From contig CALKRN010000007.1 in assembly GCA_937989665.1 (NCBI GenBank), positions 62,001 through 126,000 on the forward strand: a DNA stretch of 64,000 bases, read 5' to 3'. Of the stretch, positions 35,344 through 44,747 are shown in pieces. The notes beneath the pieces are model-generated. The model was not told where the DNA came from, ran no database searches, and worked only from the letters and a program-made list of their open reading frames with translations. The translations under genes and the position numbers were made by a program. Positions within the stretch are counted from its first letter, which is position 1. Each line of letters starts with the position of its first letter. Source of the DNA: an uncultured Desulfomicrobiaceae bacterium (GTDB taxonomy: Bacteria > Desulfobacterota > Desulfovibrionia > Desulfovibrionales > Desulfomicrobiaceae).

Positions 35344-36642
35344 ATGAACGCCCGGTGGTCTTCTTTCTTGATCCTCGTTGTGGCCCTTACCATGGCTGTC
35401 CCAGCCGTGGGCCAAGAAGAACCCGCTCCTGGTTCCCAATTCCGAGGCCAAATCTTCATCCCTGATCTTTCCTCTCCATCGCCGATGCCAGGTTCGGAGC
35501 CGGCGGAGGCTGCCCAAGAGGAGCAGTCCCTTCCCCCGAAAAAGACTCCCCCGCCTGCTTCCACGGGGCGCACCCCCCAATCCCACGTTGCTCCCGCCAA
35601 GCCCCGTCCCAAACAAAAGCCTGCCCCTTCGTCCACCCCCCCTTCCTCCTCGGGCCGCTCTTCCCTTCGCCCAACCCCCTCCTCTCCATCACCTACCCAG
35701 AAGGCGCAGCCCAAAGCCACGGCCCCAACCAAAGAAGCGGCCACTTCTCCCCAAAAGACCTCGCCCTCCAAACCCGCTCCCCCAGCCCAGAAAAGGTCCA
35801 CTTCTCCCACCCACCTGCAACAACGTGCTCCAGCGCCACCAAGCGCACCCACAAAAACCCAACCCAAGGCCACCCCAGCCCCACCGCCGGGCTTTCGCAT
35901 CAATGCCAAAGCCGCCTATCTCATGAACATGGCTACCGGCACGGTCTACTACACCCAAAACCCCGACCAACTTATCGCGCCAGCCTCGGTAACCAAGGTC
36001 ATGACCCTGTTTCTCATCCGGGAGGCCATTGCCCGAGGGCAGGTCTCTCCCACGGACCTCATCCCCATCAGCCCGCGCGCTGCCCGGGTCGGCGGTTCTT
36101 CCATGCACCTTGTGCCAGGAGAAAAGGTCCCCCTCATTGAACTCATCAAAGGCATCAGCGTGGCCTCGGCCAACAATGCCTGTGTCGCCGTCGCCGAGCA
36201 CCTCGGCAAGGGGAATCCTGCGGCCTTTGTTGCCCGCATGAACGCCAAGGCCCGCGAGATCGGGATGCGCCGCACGGTCTTCAAAAACCCCAACGGCCTG
36301 CCCGCCACCGGCCAAGTCTCCACCGCCCGGGACCTTGCCCTCCTTGCTCGGGCCTACCTCCGCCGCTTCCCCGAGTCCCTGGCCATCCACTCCATGACGG
36401 CCCACTCCTACGCCGGCGTTACCCATCGCAACGCCAATTCTCTCCTCGGCTCCTACCCTGGCGCCGACGGCCTCAAGACCGGTTTCGTGTGTGCCTCAGG
36501 CTTTAACATCGCGGCCACAGCCCAACGGGATACGACCCGTCTGCTCGCCGTGGTCCTCGGCGCTACTTCCTCGGCCGTGCGCCACCGGGAAACCATCAAA
36601 CTCCTCGATTACGGTTTTGCACAAGCAAAGAAAACACCGTAA
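35344..36642 (+). CDS. D-alanyl-D-alanine carboxypeptidase, S11 family, with long Pro-rich linker
   Basis: A 432-residue penicillin-binding protein of the PBP5/6 type that trims peptidoglycan stem peptides. A signal peptide (SSFLILVVALTMAVPAVG) is followed by about 155 residues rich in Pro, Lys, Ser and Ala, then the catalytic domain from about residue 183. The triad motifs are S215-V-T-K218, S274-A-N276 and K377-T-G379. The extended linker suggests it spans or grips the cell wall. The C-terminal membrane-anchor helix usual in DacA is not evident; the protein ends soon after the catalytic core. The start has a weak GAGG box. Confidence 0.9.
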   Translation: MNARWSSFLILVVALTMAVPAVGQEEPAPGSQFRGQIFIPDLSSPSPMPGSEPAEAAQEEQSLPPKKTPPPASTGRTPQSHVAPAKPRPKQKPAPSSTPPSSSGRSSLRPTPSSPSPTQKAQPKATAPTKEAATSPQKTSPSKPAPPAQKRSTSPTHLQQRAPAPPSAPTKTQPKATPAPPPGFRINAKAAYLMNMATGTVYYTQNPDQLIAPASVTKVMTLFLIREAIARGQVSPTDLIPISPRAARVGGSSMHLVPGEKVPLIELIKGISVASANNACVAVAEHLGKGNPAAFVARMNAKAREIGMRRTVFKNPNGLPATGQVSTARDLALLARAYLRRFPESLAIHSMTAHSYAGVTHRNANSLLGSYPGADGLKTGFVCASGFNIAATAQRDTTRLLAVVLGATSSAVRHRETIKLLDYGFAQAKKTP

Positions 36643-36666
36643 TATCCCCTGCCACAAGGAGTCCCA

Positions 36667-38001
36667 ATGCATATCTGTATTCTTGGAACTGGCTACGTTG
36701 GCCTTGTCTCTGCCGCCTGTTTTGCTGAAATGGGCAATACTGTTACGTGTATGGATATTAACCCCGCCGTTATCAGCCGCCTCCAAGAAGGCAAAATCCA
36801 TATCTATGAGCCTGGACTAGAAGATCTCGTCCATCGAAATGTGGCCGAAGGACGATTATCCTTTACCACAGACATCGCTCAAGCCATCCAAGATAAACTC
36901 TTCATCTTCTGTTGTGTGGGTACTCCGGAAGGAACAGACGGTAAAGCAAACCTAGAATACGTTATCCAAGCAGCCAGAGATATTGGAAAAAATCTTTCTC
37001 AGTACGCCATTATCATCAACAAATCCACTGTCCCGGTGGGGACCGCAGACCTTGTCCGTAAGATTATTCAAGAGGAATTGGATGCTCGAGGCCTATCTCT
37101 TGAGTTCGATGTTGTCTCCAACCCGGAATTTCTCAAAGAAGGCGATGCGGTGAACGACTTTATGAAGCCCGATCGCGTTATTGTCGGCACCGATAACGTT
37201 CGTACCGCAGAGCTGTTACGTGCCCTCTACGCCCCCTATGCCCGCAGCCGTGAAAAACTCATCGTTATGGGCATCCGCAGCGCCGAGATGACCAAGTATG
37301 CCGCCAATTGCATGCTGGCGGCCAAAATCAGCTTCATCAATGAAATCGCCAATATCTGCGAACGGGTGGGCGCTGACGTCGCGGAGGTACGCCACGGCAT
37401 CGGTGCCGATAGCCGCATCGGCTACCAGTTCATCTACCCTGGCGTGGGCTACGGCGGCTCCTGCTTTCCCAAGGATGTCAAGGCGTTGGTCAACACTGCC
37501 CGCGAGGTGGGCTACGAACCACAGCTTTTGGCTGCAGTGGATGAGGTCAACGAACGGCAAAAAACCCTGCTTGCAGCCAAGATCGAGGCCTATTTCGCCT
37601 CACAGGGCGGAGTGGCCGGCAAGACCCTGGCCCTCTGGGGCTTGGCCTTCAAGCCCAATACCGACGACATGCGCCAAGCTCCATCCCTGGCCATTATTGC
37701 GCGGCTCACTGCAGCGGGCATGCGTATCCGGGCCTTTGACCCGGTGGCGCGGGCCAATGCGCGAAGACTCCTGGCCGACAATCCCCTTGTTTCTGTGGAA
37801 GACGACCCCTATGCCATCCTCCACGGGGCCGACGCCCTGGCAGTAGTGACGGAGTGGAACCAGTTCCGCAACCCGGATTTTACCCGCATCAAACACGCAT
37901 TGGTGGCGCCCATCCTTTTTGATGGCCGCAACCTCTATGACCCAAAACTCTTGGCAAGCGCTGGCTTTGCCTATTTTAGCATCGGACGCGCCACCCAATG
38001 A
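36667..38001 (+). CDS. ugd: UDP-glucose 6-dehydrogenase
   Basis: A 444-residue enzyme that oxidises UDP-glucose to UDP-glucuronate for polysaccharide synthesis. It begins MHICILGTGYVGLVSAACFAE, has NKSTVPVGTA, the NPEFLKEGDAVNDFMKPDR block, the catalytic Cys266 in GGSCFPKDVKAL, and the C-terminal WGLAFKPNTDDMR block. The first 550-600 nt is noticeably AT-richer in codon use than the rest; two 60-nt hand counts gave 23 G+C at 36961-37020 and 38 at 37441-37500. AAGGAG lies 7 nt upstream. It is 24 nt after the carboxypeptidase gene. Confidence 0.96.
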   Translation: MHICILGTGYVGLVSAACFAEMGNTVTCMDINPAVISRLQEGKIHIYEPGLEDLVHRNVAEGRLSFTTDIAQAIQDKLFIFCCVGTPEGTDGKANLEYVIQAARDIGKNLSQYAIIINKSTVPVGTADLVRKIIQEELDARGLSLEFDVVSNPEFLKEGDAVNDFMKPDRVIVGTDNVRTAELLRALYAPYARSREKLIVMGIRSAEMTKYAANCMLAAKISFINEIANICERVGADVAEVRHGIGADSRIGYQFIYPGVGYGGSCFPKDVKALVNTAREVGYEPQLLAAVDEVNERQKTLLAAKIEAYFASQGGVAGKTLALWGLAFKPNTDDMRQAPSLAIIARLTAAGMRIRAFDPVARANARRLLADNPLVSVEDDPYAILHGADALAVVTEWNQFRNPDFTRIKHALVAPILFDGRNLYDPKLLASAGFAYFSIGRATQ

Positions 38002-38239
38002 GCCCACCCAGGGAGGAACGGGGGGAAGACGCCTCCCCCACGGCTCAGAGAGAGCGCACCAACGCGGCCTCCCCAAGGCAAACAACGGCCGGCAACGACA
38101 AAAAAGCTAGGGGAGAGCGGACCGATCCGACCTCCCCCGGGCAACCAAGGGAGGCGAACACTGCGAACGAGAGACGGCCCCGGTGGCCGGGGCGGCTACC
38201 ACATGAGGAATTAGCCGCAAAGAAGACGAGCACCGCGGA
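38002..38239. repeat. Intergenic region with repeat pair and two hairpins
   Basis: No supported gene. A 31-nt imperfect direct repeat lies at 38051-38081 and 38114-38144 (63 nt apart): AGAGCG, ACC, CCTCCCC and GGCAA are shared. Downstream are two stem-loops, GCCCCGG/CCGGGGC with a TGG loop at 38177-38193 and GCGGCTA/TAGCCGC with a 13-nt loop at 38192-38218. The latter two overlap by two bases and so could be alternative structures. They lie between convergent ugd and a small orphan gene. Confidence 0.65.
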
Positions 38240-38458
38240 CTAAAGACGGCCCAGGGTGGCGCGGCGCTGTAGCTCAAGGACGATGGCCTGCTCGTAGTGC
38301 AGGGACGGCGCGCAGGAAAAGGTGGACGCATCGAGATATTGATCTAAAAACTGGCTTTCTTCCCAAAAATCTAACAATTCTTCTCGATCCAGATGCTGAA
38401 GCTGGACCTCCAAAGCGATGGATTCCATCGCCTGCTCATGGGGAAGGGCTCGCGCCAT
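38240..38458 (-). CDS. Small orphan protein of unknown function
   Basis: A 72-residue acidic protein that I do not recognise. The ATG at 38458 is preceded by AAGGAG at 6 nt spacing. It begins MARALPHEQAMESIALEVQLQHL and continues with DREELLDFWEESQFLDQYLDAS; most of it looks helical. There is one Cys and no membrane segment or signal. It is divergent from the rluA-coaE gene, with 88 nt between starts. Similar length and style to unannotated regulators or adaptor proteins, but no function can be assigned. Confidence 0.65.
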   Translation of the reverse strand: MARALPHEQAMESIALEVQLQHLDREELLDFWEESQFLDQYLDASTFSCAPSLHYEQAIVLELQRRATLGRL

Positions 38459-38546
38459 GGACAACTCCTTATACTGGGTTCCAGGAACGACTCGAGCTGC
38501 CTATAGAGGCCATTGCCAAGATTGTCCATGCCTTAAGGAGACTCCC

Positions 38547-40121
38547 ATGTCCCACATGGCCCACACCACCATGGCCCACGTCGGGCTGCGCCTTGACCAA
38601 TTTTGGCATGAGCAGCTGAACGGTGCTGTGCCACGCAGCCGTATCCAGGCGTGGATTCGTGCCGGACAGGCGACGATCGACGGTCAGCCCTGCACCAAGC
38701 CTGGGCAGCGCCTTGCCGCCGGCCAGCACCTCACCCTGGAAGTTGAAAGTCCACCTGCCGCCGCCCTTACCCCTGACCCTGGCCCCCTCCACGTCCTCTT
38801 TGCCGATGACCACCTCGTAGTTATCACTAAACCCGCAGGCATCACCACCCACCCTGCCCCGTCCGTGGAAGGACCTACGATTGTCGAGCGCGTCGCCGCC
38901 CACTACCCAGGTATCCTGCATCTTGGCGGAGAGCGCCCCGGGGTGGTCCACCGCCTCGACAAGGATACCTCTGGGCTCATGGTTCTCGCCCTCTTTGAGG
39001 GGGCACGTCAGGGTCTGGTGGCGGCCCTGAGCGCGCGCCAGGTGCACAAGGAGTACCTCGCCCTGGCCAGCGGCACCATCGCCGCCCCCTGTACCATCGA
39101 GCTGCCCATCGGCCGGCATCCCTCCATCAAGACGCGCATGGCCCCCCTGCCCCAGGGCCGACCGGCCCACACCGAGGTCTGGCCCCTCTGGACCGCCCCT
39201 GATGGCCGCGCCACGCTGGTACGGGTGCGCATCCATACCGGCCGCACCCACCAGATCCGCGTCCACCTCGCCGCACGCGGCCACCCGCTCCTCGGCGATA
39301 CGGTCTATGCCCCAACAGCCATAGCCGCCATGGCCCCGCGCCAAATGCTCCACAGCTGGTTCCTTGCCTTCCACCACCCCATCACCGGCGAGCTGCTCTC
39401 CTTCCGCGTCCCACCGCCCGAAGACTTTTGGAATACCCTCGTCAGTCTCACCCACCGCCCCCTGCGGCTCGGCATCACCGGCGCGCTGGGGAGCGGCAAA
39501 AGCACCGTCACCCGCATCCTTGCCGAGGCCGGCGTGCCGGTCTTCAGTGCCGATGCCGCCGTCGCTGCCAGCTACCTCCCAGGCCAACCAGGATGGGAAC
39601 TGCTGCGCTGCCACTTTGGCCGCCGCTTTACCCCAGAGGACACAGCCCCAGTGGACCGCGCCGCCCTGGCCCAAGCCATGGAGGACCCCCGTCTGCGGCG
39701 GCAGGTGGAGGCCCTCATCCACCCCCTCGTGCAAGAAGCCCTGGAGGCCTTTTGGCACACCCAAGCCACGGCTAAGGTCGTGGCCGCGGAAATCCCCCTC
39801 CTCCTGGAGAGCGGCTTTGCCGACTCCTGTGACCTCGTGCTCACCGTGTTTTGCCCCGACGCCCTACGCCACGCCCGCCTCCGCGACCGCGGCCTGACCA
39901 CCACCCACTGCGCACGCCTCGAAGGGTGGCAATGGCCCCAAGCACGCAAGGTCTGCGCCGCCCACCTCATCGTGGACAACTCGGGCCGTTTGGACGATAC
40001 CTTGCGCCGCACCCATGCCGCCCTGACTGTGGCCCAAGGGATTGCCGAGCGCCGCCACCAGCAGCTTTGCTCCGCCCTGGCCCACCTGCTCGAGCATGGC
40101 GCCTGGCCCAACGCCAACTAG
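38547..40121 (+). CDS. RluA-family pseudouridine synthase fused to dephospho-CoA kinase
   Basis: A 524-residue bifunctional protein. Residues of about 12-75 form an S4 RNA-binding domain, and about 80-300 an RluA-type pseudouridine synthase with HRLDKDTSGLMVLAL (catalytic Asp) and GRTHQIRVHLA. From about residue 308 a dephospho-CoA kinase follows: LGITGALGSGKSTVTRILAE (P-loop), FSADAAVAAS, AEIPLLLESG and RDRGLTTTHC. The kinase phosphorylates dephospho-CoA in the last step of CoA synthesis. Both active sites look intact. The start is fixed by AAGGAG 6 nt upstream. This fusion is known from some Desulfovibrionales, but biochemical coupling of the two activities is not established. Confidence 0.92.
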   Translation: MSHMAHTTMAHVGLRLDQFWHEQLNGAVPRSRIQAWIRAGQATIDGQPCTKPGQRLAAGQHLTLEVESPPAAALTPDPGPLHVLFADDHLVVITKPAGITTHPAPSVEGPTIVERVAAHYPGILHLGGERPGVVHRLDKDTSGLMVLALFEGARQGLVAALSARQVHKEYLALASGTIAAPCTIELPIGRHPSIKTRMAPLPQGRPAHTEVWPLWTAPDGRATLVRVRIHTGRTHQIRVHLAARGHPLLGDTVYAPTAIAAMAPRQMLHSWFLAFHHPITGELLSFRVPPPEDFWNTLVSLTHRPLRLGITGALGSGKSTVTRILAEAGVPVFSADAAVAASYLPGQPGWELLRCHFGRRFTPEDTAPVDRAALAQAMEDPRLRRQVEALIHPLVQEALEAFWHTQATAKVVAAEIPLLLESGFADSCDLVLTVFCPDALRHARLRDRGLTTTHCARLEGWQWPQARKVCAAHLIVDNSGRLDDTLRRTHAALTVAQGIAERRHQQLCSALAHLLEHGAWPNAN

Positions 40122-40136
40122 CCCCTTGGAGGCCTC

Positions 40137-40808
40137 ATGTTCCCGCTGCGCGACACCATCCCAAGCTCCCACCGACCGGTGATCACCTGGGCCATTATTG
40201 CCACCAACATCTTCGCATTTCTTGCTACCCAAGGGATGGACTGGCGGGCAGAATTGGAATTTTTCCACCTCTGGGGGGTCGTCCCTGCCCGCTTTCTCTA
40301 CCCCGAGTGGGCGGCTTGGCACGGCTACCCCGATAGCGCCGCCCTCGCCCTCATCACCCACATGTTCCTCCACTCCGGTTGGATGCACATCATCGCCAAC
40401 ATGTGGACGATGTGGGTCTTTGCCGACAATGTAGAAGATGTCATGGGGCCAGTGCGCTTTCTGTTGTTCTACCTCTGCTGCGGCCTGCTTGCCTTGGGCG
40501 CTCACCTGGCCCTCAACATGAACTCCACCGTGCCAGTGGTCGGGGCCTCCGGGGCCATCGCCGGGGTCATGGGGGCCTATTTCCACCTCTATCCCCAAGC
40601 TCGGGTGGTGACCTTTGTCCCTATCCTCTTTATCCCCATGCTCTTCGAGCTACCGGCAGTCCTCTTTTTGGGGCTGTGGTTTCTCTCCCAGGTCTTCTCC
40701 GGGATGCTCGCCGGACCTGAGGGCGGGGGCGTGGCCTGGTGGGCGCACATTGGTGGCTTTGTAGCCGGGATGTTCCTCGTACGCTGGTTTATCCACCCTG
40801 CCCGCTGA
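40137..40808 (+). CDS. Rhomboid intramembrane serine protease
   Basis: A 223-residue protein with six or seven hydrophobic segments. The catalytic Ser is S138 in the GASGA motif and the catalytic His is H204 in WWAHIGGFVAG. The HxxxN motif in loop 1 of the family reads HSGWMHIIANMW. The protein starts with MFPLRDTIPSSHRPVITW, the usual N-terminus of bacterial GlpG-like and YdcA-type rhomboids. It follows the rluA-coaE gene by 15 nt, with GGAGG close to the start. Confidence 0.94.
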   Translation: MFPLRDTIPSSHRPVITWAIIATNIFAFLATQGMDWRAELEFFHLWGVVPARFLYPEWAAWHGYPDSAALALITHMFLHSGWMHIIANMWTMWVFADNVEDVMGPVRFLLFYLCCGLLALGAHLALNMNSTVPVVGASGAIAGVMGAYFHLYPQARVVTFVPILFIPMLFELPAVLFLGLWFLSQVFSGMLAGPEGGGVAWWAHIGGFVAGMFLVRWFIHPAR

Positions 40809-40856
40809 CCGCCACCCCTTGCCTGAGACACCCCAATTGTGGAACACAACGGCCCT

Positions 40857-41705
40857 ATGCGCTGCAGATTCGTCTCATGGCTCACGAGCTGCGTCCTCAC
40901 CACCTGGGTAGTCGCCATGCATCCTCCCGTTGCCCTGAGTGATGACAATTGGCTGCCAGTGCACCCCGGCATGGAACTACGACTTTTCGCCACCCCAGAA
41001 GCACGCGGGGCTATTGCTGTCCTCCGCCTCGATCCCAGCCTGGTGGAATTCGAGCTCGGCGCAGCCATTACCACCGGCCACAGCCTCACTGTGGAAGGCT
41101 GGGCTGAGGCCCTCGGCTGCATCGCCACCATTAATGCCGGGATGTTCCGCATGGATGACCGCCGGCGCAGCACGGGCCTTATGCGCGACCGCCAGGTGGT
41201 GGTGAGCTCCTTTCTCCACCCAAGCTACAACGCCTTTTTCCTCTTCCAACCCAAACGCCCAGACCTCCCCCCTGTGCGCTTTGCCGATCGCGACCAGGAC
41301 CCCCATTGGCGATCCCTCCTCGAGGGCTACTTTGGGGCCATCCAAAACTACCGCCTCGTGGGCCAGCGCCGCGCGGCGGTCTGGCCAGCCACGGGCCGCC
41401 GCCACTCCCAGGCCGCCCTCGGGATGGACGGCAGCGGCCGGGTGCTTTGGATCCATTGCCGACCCCGCCTCTCCATGAACGAGTTTGCCCAAGTTCTCCT
41501 CGATCTGCCCCTCGACCTCACCGATGCCATGTACCTCGAAGGCGGGGCCGATGCCGCCCTCTTTATCTCCACCCCCCAGGGACCGCTGCGCTTTGTGGGC
41601 GACTATGCCGCGGGACTACCCGCCACGACCAACGACCATTTCTGGCCAGTGCCCAATGTCCTCGGCGCTCGTCTGCGCCCTGCCCCCGGAGTCCCTCGGC
41701 CATGA
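40857..41705 (+). CDS. NAGPA-like phosphodiester glycosidase (DUF2233) protein
   Basis: A 282-residue protein with a signal-like N-terminus ([24 protein letters not shown]). The family blocks are [44 protein letters not shown] and the [13 protein letters not shown] stretch. DUF2233/NAGPA proteins cleave phosphodiester-linked sugars, and some act in peptidoglycan or exopolysaccharide metabolism; substrate here is unknown. A GTG six codons upstream (40839) is an alternative start. The stop overlaps the uvrB start by 4 nt (ATGA). Confidence 0.85.
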   Translation: MRCRFVSWLTSCVLTTWVVAMHPPVALSDDNWLPVHPGMELRLFATPEARGAIAVLRLDPSLVEFELGAAITTGHSLTVEGWAEALGCIATINAGMFRMDDRRRSTGLMRDRQVVVSSFLHPSYNAFFLFQPKRPDLPPVRFADRDQDPHWRSLLEGYFGAIQNYRLVGQRRAAVWPATGRRHSQAALGMDGSGRVLWIHCRPRLSMNEFAQVLLDLPLDLTDAMYLEGGADAALFISTPQGPLRFVGDYAAGLPATTNDHFWPVPNVLGARLRPAPGVPRP

Positions 41706-43693
41706 CCTTCGAACTCGTCTCCCCCTGGCAGCCGGCTGGCGACCAACCCAAGGCCATCGAGGCCCTGTGCCAAGGCCTCGCCCAAGGCGTGGCACATCAG
41801 GTCCTCCTCGGGGTGACCGGTTCCGGGAAAACCTTTACCATGGCCCACGTCATCGCCCGCATGGGGCGGCCAGCCCTCGTCCTTGCCCCCAACAAGACCC
41901 TAGCCGCCCAACTCTACACCGAGTTCAAGGCCCTCTTCCCCCACAACGCCGTGGAATACTTCGTCAGCTACTACGACTACTACCAACCCGAAGCCTACCT
42001 GCCGCACACCGATACCTACATCGAAAAAGACTCCTCCATCAACGACGACATCGACAAATTGCGCCATGCGGCCACCCACGCCCTGCTGACCCGCCGCGAT
42101 ACCCTCATCGTCGCCTCGGTATCCTGCATCTACGGCCTTGGCTCGCCCGAATACTACGCCCGCATGGTCATCCCCATCCACCGCGGCCAGCGTCTCACCA
42201 TGGACGCGCTCCTAGATCGTCTCCTCGAGGTCCACTACGAACGCAACGACTACGACTTCCACCGCGGCACCTTCCGCGTGCGCGGCGATAGCCTCGAGAT
42301 CATCCCCGCCTACCACCACGAGCGCGCCCTGCGCCTCGAATTCTTCGGCGACGAACTCGAGGCCATCCTCGAAACCAACCCCCTCACCGGCGAGGTCCTC
42401 GACGAGCTGGAAAAAACCGTCCTCTTTCCAGCAAGCCACTATGTCTCCGACCGCGACAACCTCACCCGCGCCATGGCCGCCATCCGCGAGGAGCTACGGG
42501 ATCGCCTCCACTTCTTCCAGACCCACAACCGATTGGTGGAGGCCCAGCGCCTCGAGCAGCGCACCCTCCTCGACCTCGAGATGATGGAAGAGCTCGGCTA
42601 TTGCACCGGCATCGAAAACTACTCCCGCCACCTCGACGGCCGCCTCCCCGGCCAGCCACCGGCGACTCTCCTCGACTATTTCCCCAAAGATTTTCTCCTC
42701 TTCGTGGACGAAAGCCACATCACCATCCCGCAGATCGGCGGCATGTACCATGGCGATCGCTCCCGCAAACAGACCCTCGTGGACTACGGCTTCCGCCTCC
42801 CCTCGGCCCTCGACAACCGTCCCCTTTCCTTCGAGGAATTCGAAGCCCGCATCGGCCAGGCGATTTATGTCTCCGCCACCCCGGGCCCCTGGGAACTCCA
42901 CAAGGCTCAAGGGGTGGTCGTCGAGCAGATCATCCGCCCCACCGGGCTACTTGACCCAGTCGTCGAGGTGCGCCCCACGACCGGCCAAATGGATGACCTC
43001 CTTGCCGAGGCAAAAAGGCGCATGGAGGCCGACGAACGGGTCCTCGTCACCACCCTCACCAAACGCATGGCTGAAGACCTCACCGAATTCCTCCACGCCC
43101 GGGGGGTCCCTGCCCGCTACCTTCATTCAGACATCGACACCCTCGAACGCATGGCCATCCTCCAGGCCCTGCGCCAAGGAGAATTTTATGTCCTGGTGGG
43201 TATCAACCTGTTGCGCGAAGGCCTCGACCTGCCCGAGGTCTCCCTCGTGGCGATCCTCGACGCCGACAAAGAAGGCTTTTTGCGCTCCGCACGCTCCCTC
43301 ATCCAGACCTTTGGCCGTGCGGCGCGCAACGACCATGGCACGGTCCTCCTCTACGCCGACACGGTAACTGCGGCCATGCGCCAGGCCATGGACGAAACCA
43401 CCCGCCGCCGTGCCCTTCAAGAGGACTACAACCAGCGCCACGGCATCACCCCCCGCACCGTGCGCCGACAGCGCAGTGACGCCCTGGCCGAACTCCGCCG
43501 CGAACCTCGAAGAGAAGATCGCCTCGCCCTGGCGGCGGAAGACCCTGCGGCCTATGGGGACAACCCCCAACAACTCGTGGAAAAATTGCGCCGCCGCATG
43601 CGCCAAGCCGCTGAACGCCTCGAATTCGAAGAGGCCGCTCGGCTGCGCGACACCATCGCTGCCTTGGAACAACGCCATGCCTCTCCCATCTAA
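41702..43693 (+). CDS. uvrB: Excinuclease ABC subunit B
   Basis: A 663-residue component of nucleotide excision repair that verifies damage after UvrA. Walker A is [12 protein letters not shown], followed by [14 protein letters not shown], the beta-hairpin region [30 protein letters not shown], the DEAH-like DESH motif and the C-terminal UVR motif ([22 protein letters not shown]). Length is normal. The start overlaps the previous stop and the end overlaps the potassium-channel start by 17 nt. Confidence 0.97.
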   Translation: MTFELVSPWQPAGDQPKAIEALCQGLAQGVAHQVLLGVTGSGKTFTMAHVIARMGRPALVLAPNKTLAAQLYTEFKALFPHNAVEYFVSYYDYYQPEAYLPHTDTYIEKDSSINDDIDKLRHAATHALLTRRDTLIVASVSCIYGLGSPEYYARMVIPIHRGQRLTMDALLDRLLEVHYERNDYDFHRGTFRVRGDSLEIIPAYHHERALRLEFFGDELEAILETNPLTGEVLDELEKTVLFPASHYVSDRDNLTRAMAAIREELRDRLHFFQTHNRLVEAQRLEQRTLLDLEMMEELGYCTGIENYSRHLDGRLPGQPPATLLDYFPKDFLLFVDESHITIPQIGGMYHGDRSRKQTLVDYGFRLPSALDNRPLSFEEFEARIGQAIYVSATPGPWELHKAQGVVVEQIIRPTGLLDPVVEVRPTTGQMDDLLAEAKRRMEADERVLVTTLTKRMAEDLTEFLHARGVPARYLHSDIDTLERMAILQALRQGEFYVLVGINLLREGLDLPEVSLVAILDADKEGFLRSARSLIQTFGRAARNDHGTVLLYADTVTAAMRQAMDETTRRRALQEDYNQRHGITPRTVRRQRSDALAELRREPRREDRLALAAEDPAAYGDNPQQLVEKLRRRMRQAAERLEFEEAARLRDTIAALEQRHASPI

Positions 43694-44747
43694 ACCCTGG
43701 CGGCTTAGCGCCGTCTTCCTTTGGCTGCGGCTGCGCTGCGGCCCTTTCCTCCCACTCGTCGTCAGCGCCCTGGTGCTCCTGGGGGTTTTTCTCTATGGCA
43801 TGTTCGTCTTCGTGGTGGTGGAGGGCTGGAATTTCCTCGATAGCTTCTACCAGGTCGTCATCACCCTCTCCACCGTAGGCTTCATGGAGGTCCATCCGCT
43901 ATCGGAGCACGGCCGCCTCCTCGTGGCCATCCTCATCCTCCTTGGCGTAGGGACCTTTGCCTACCTTGTGGGCGCCATGACGCAAATCATTGTGGACGGC
44001 AAACTCCATGACCTGTGGGGGAAACGGAAGATGCACAAGATCCTTGCCACCCTCGAAGGACACTACATCGTCTGCGGCTTTGGCCGCATCGGCCAGGTCG
44101 TGGCCCAGGAAATGCGCCAAGCTGGGCAAACCGTGGTCGTCATCGAGCGCGAACCGGAACTCCTCACCGAGCTCCAGGCCCAGGGCTATCTCTTCCTTGC
44201 CGGCGATGCCTCGGCAGACGACACCCTCCTCGCCGCCGGGGTGGAGCGCGCCCGTGGGCTCTTTGCCTGCGTGGACACGGATGCAGAAAACGTCTTCATC
44301 ACCCTCTCGGCGCGCCAATTCCGGCCCGACATCACCATCGTCGCCCGAGCAGACCGCCCCGATGCCGTGGCCAAGCTCGAGCGCGCCGGGGCCCATCGCG
44401 TCATCACCCCCCACCATATCGGCGGCCGGCGCATTGCCCAGGTCATGCTCCGGCCCACGGTGACGGACTTTATGGACCTCGCCCTGCAGGGCAAAAACCT
44501 CCAGATGGAAGCGGCGTGCGTGGCGTCCAATTCCTCTCTCGCTGGCACCACCCTTGCGACCTCAGGCATCCGCCCCCGTTTCGGACTCATGATCATTGCC
44601 ATCGACAAACCCGGCGTAGGCATGATCTTCAACCCTCAGCCCGACCAGGTCATTGCCGCGGGCGACACCCTCATTGCCGTGGGGCCACCAGAAAACTTCG
44701 CCGCCTTCCAGGCCGAAGTCCATGGAGAAACGGAGCCCACCCCATGA
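43677..44747 (+). CDS. Potassium channel-like protein with RCK (TrkA-N/C) domains
   Basis: A 356-residue 2-TM channel with a regulatory tail. A first transmembrane segment ([19 protein letters not shown]) precedes the pore helix and filter at residues 66-70, T-V-G-F-M, then a second segment ([21 protein letters not shown]). From about residue 120 an RCK domain follows: [17 protein letters not shown] (nucleotide binding), an acidic [19 protein letters not shown] and an RCK-C domain near residues 270-345. The canonical filter TVGYG is therefore changed at the last two positions. Whether it conducts potassium, sodium or nothing is not clear. It overlaps uvrB by 17 nt and the ligase gene by 4 nt. 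Confidence 0.85.
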   Translation: MPLPSKPWRLSAVFLWLRLRCGPFLPLVVSALVLLGVFLYGMFVFVVVEGWNFLDSFYQVVITLSTVGFMEVHPLSEHGRLLVAILILLGVGTFAYLVGAMTQIIVDGKLHDLWGKRKMHKILATLEGHYIVCGFGRIGQVVAQEMRQAGQTVVVIEREPELLTELQAQGYLFLAGDASADDTLLAAGVERARGLFACVDTDAENVFITLSARQFRPDITIVARADRPDAVAKLERAGAHRVITPHHIGGRRIAQVMLRPTVTDFMDLALQGKNLQMEAACVASNSSLAGTTLATSGIRPRFGLMIIAIDKPGVGMIFNPQPDQVIAAGDTLIAVGPPENFAAFQAEVHGETEPTP

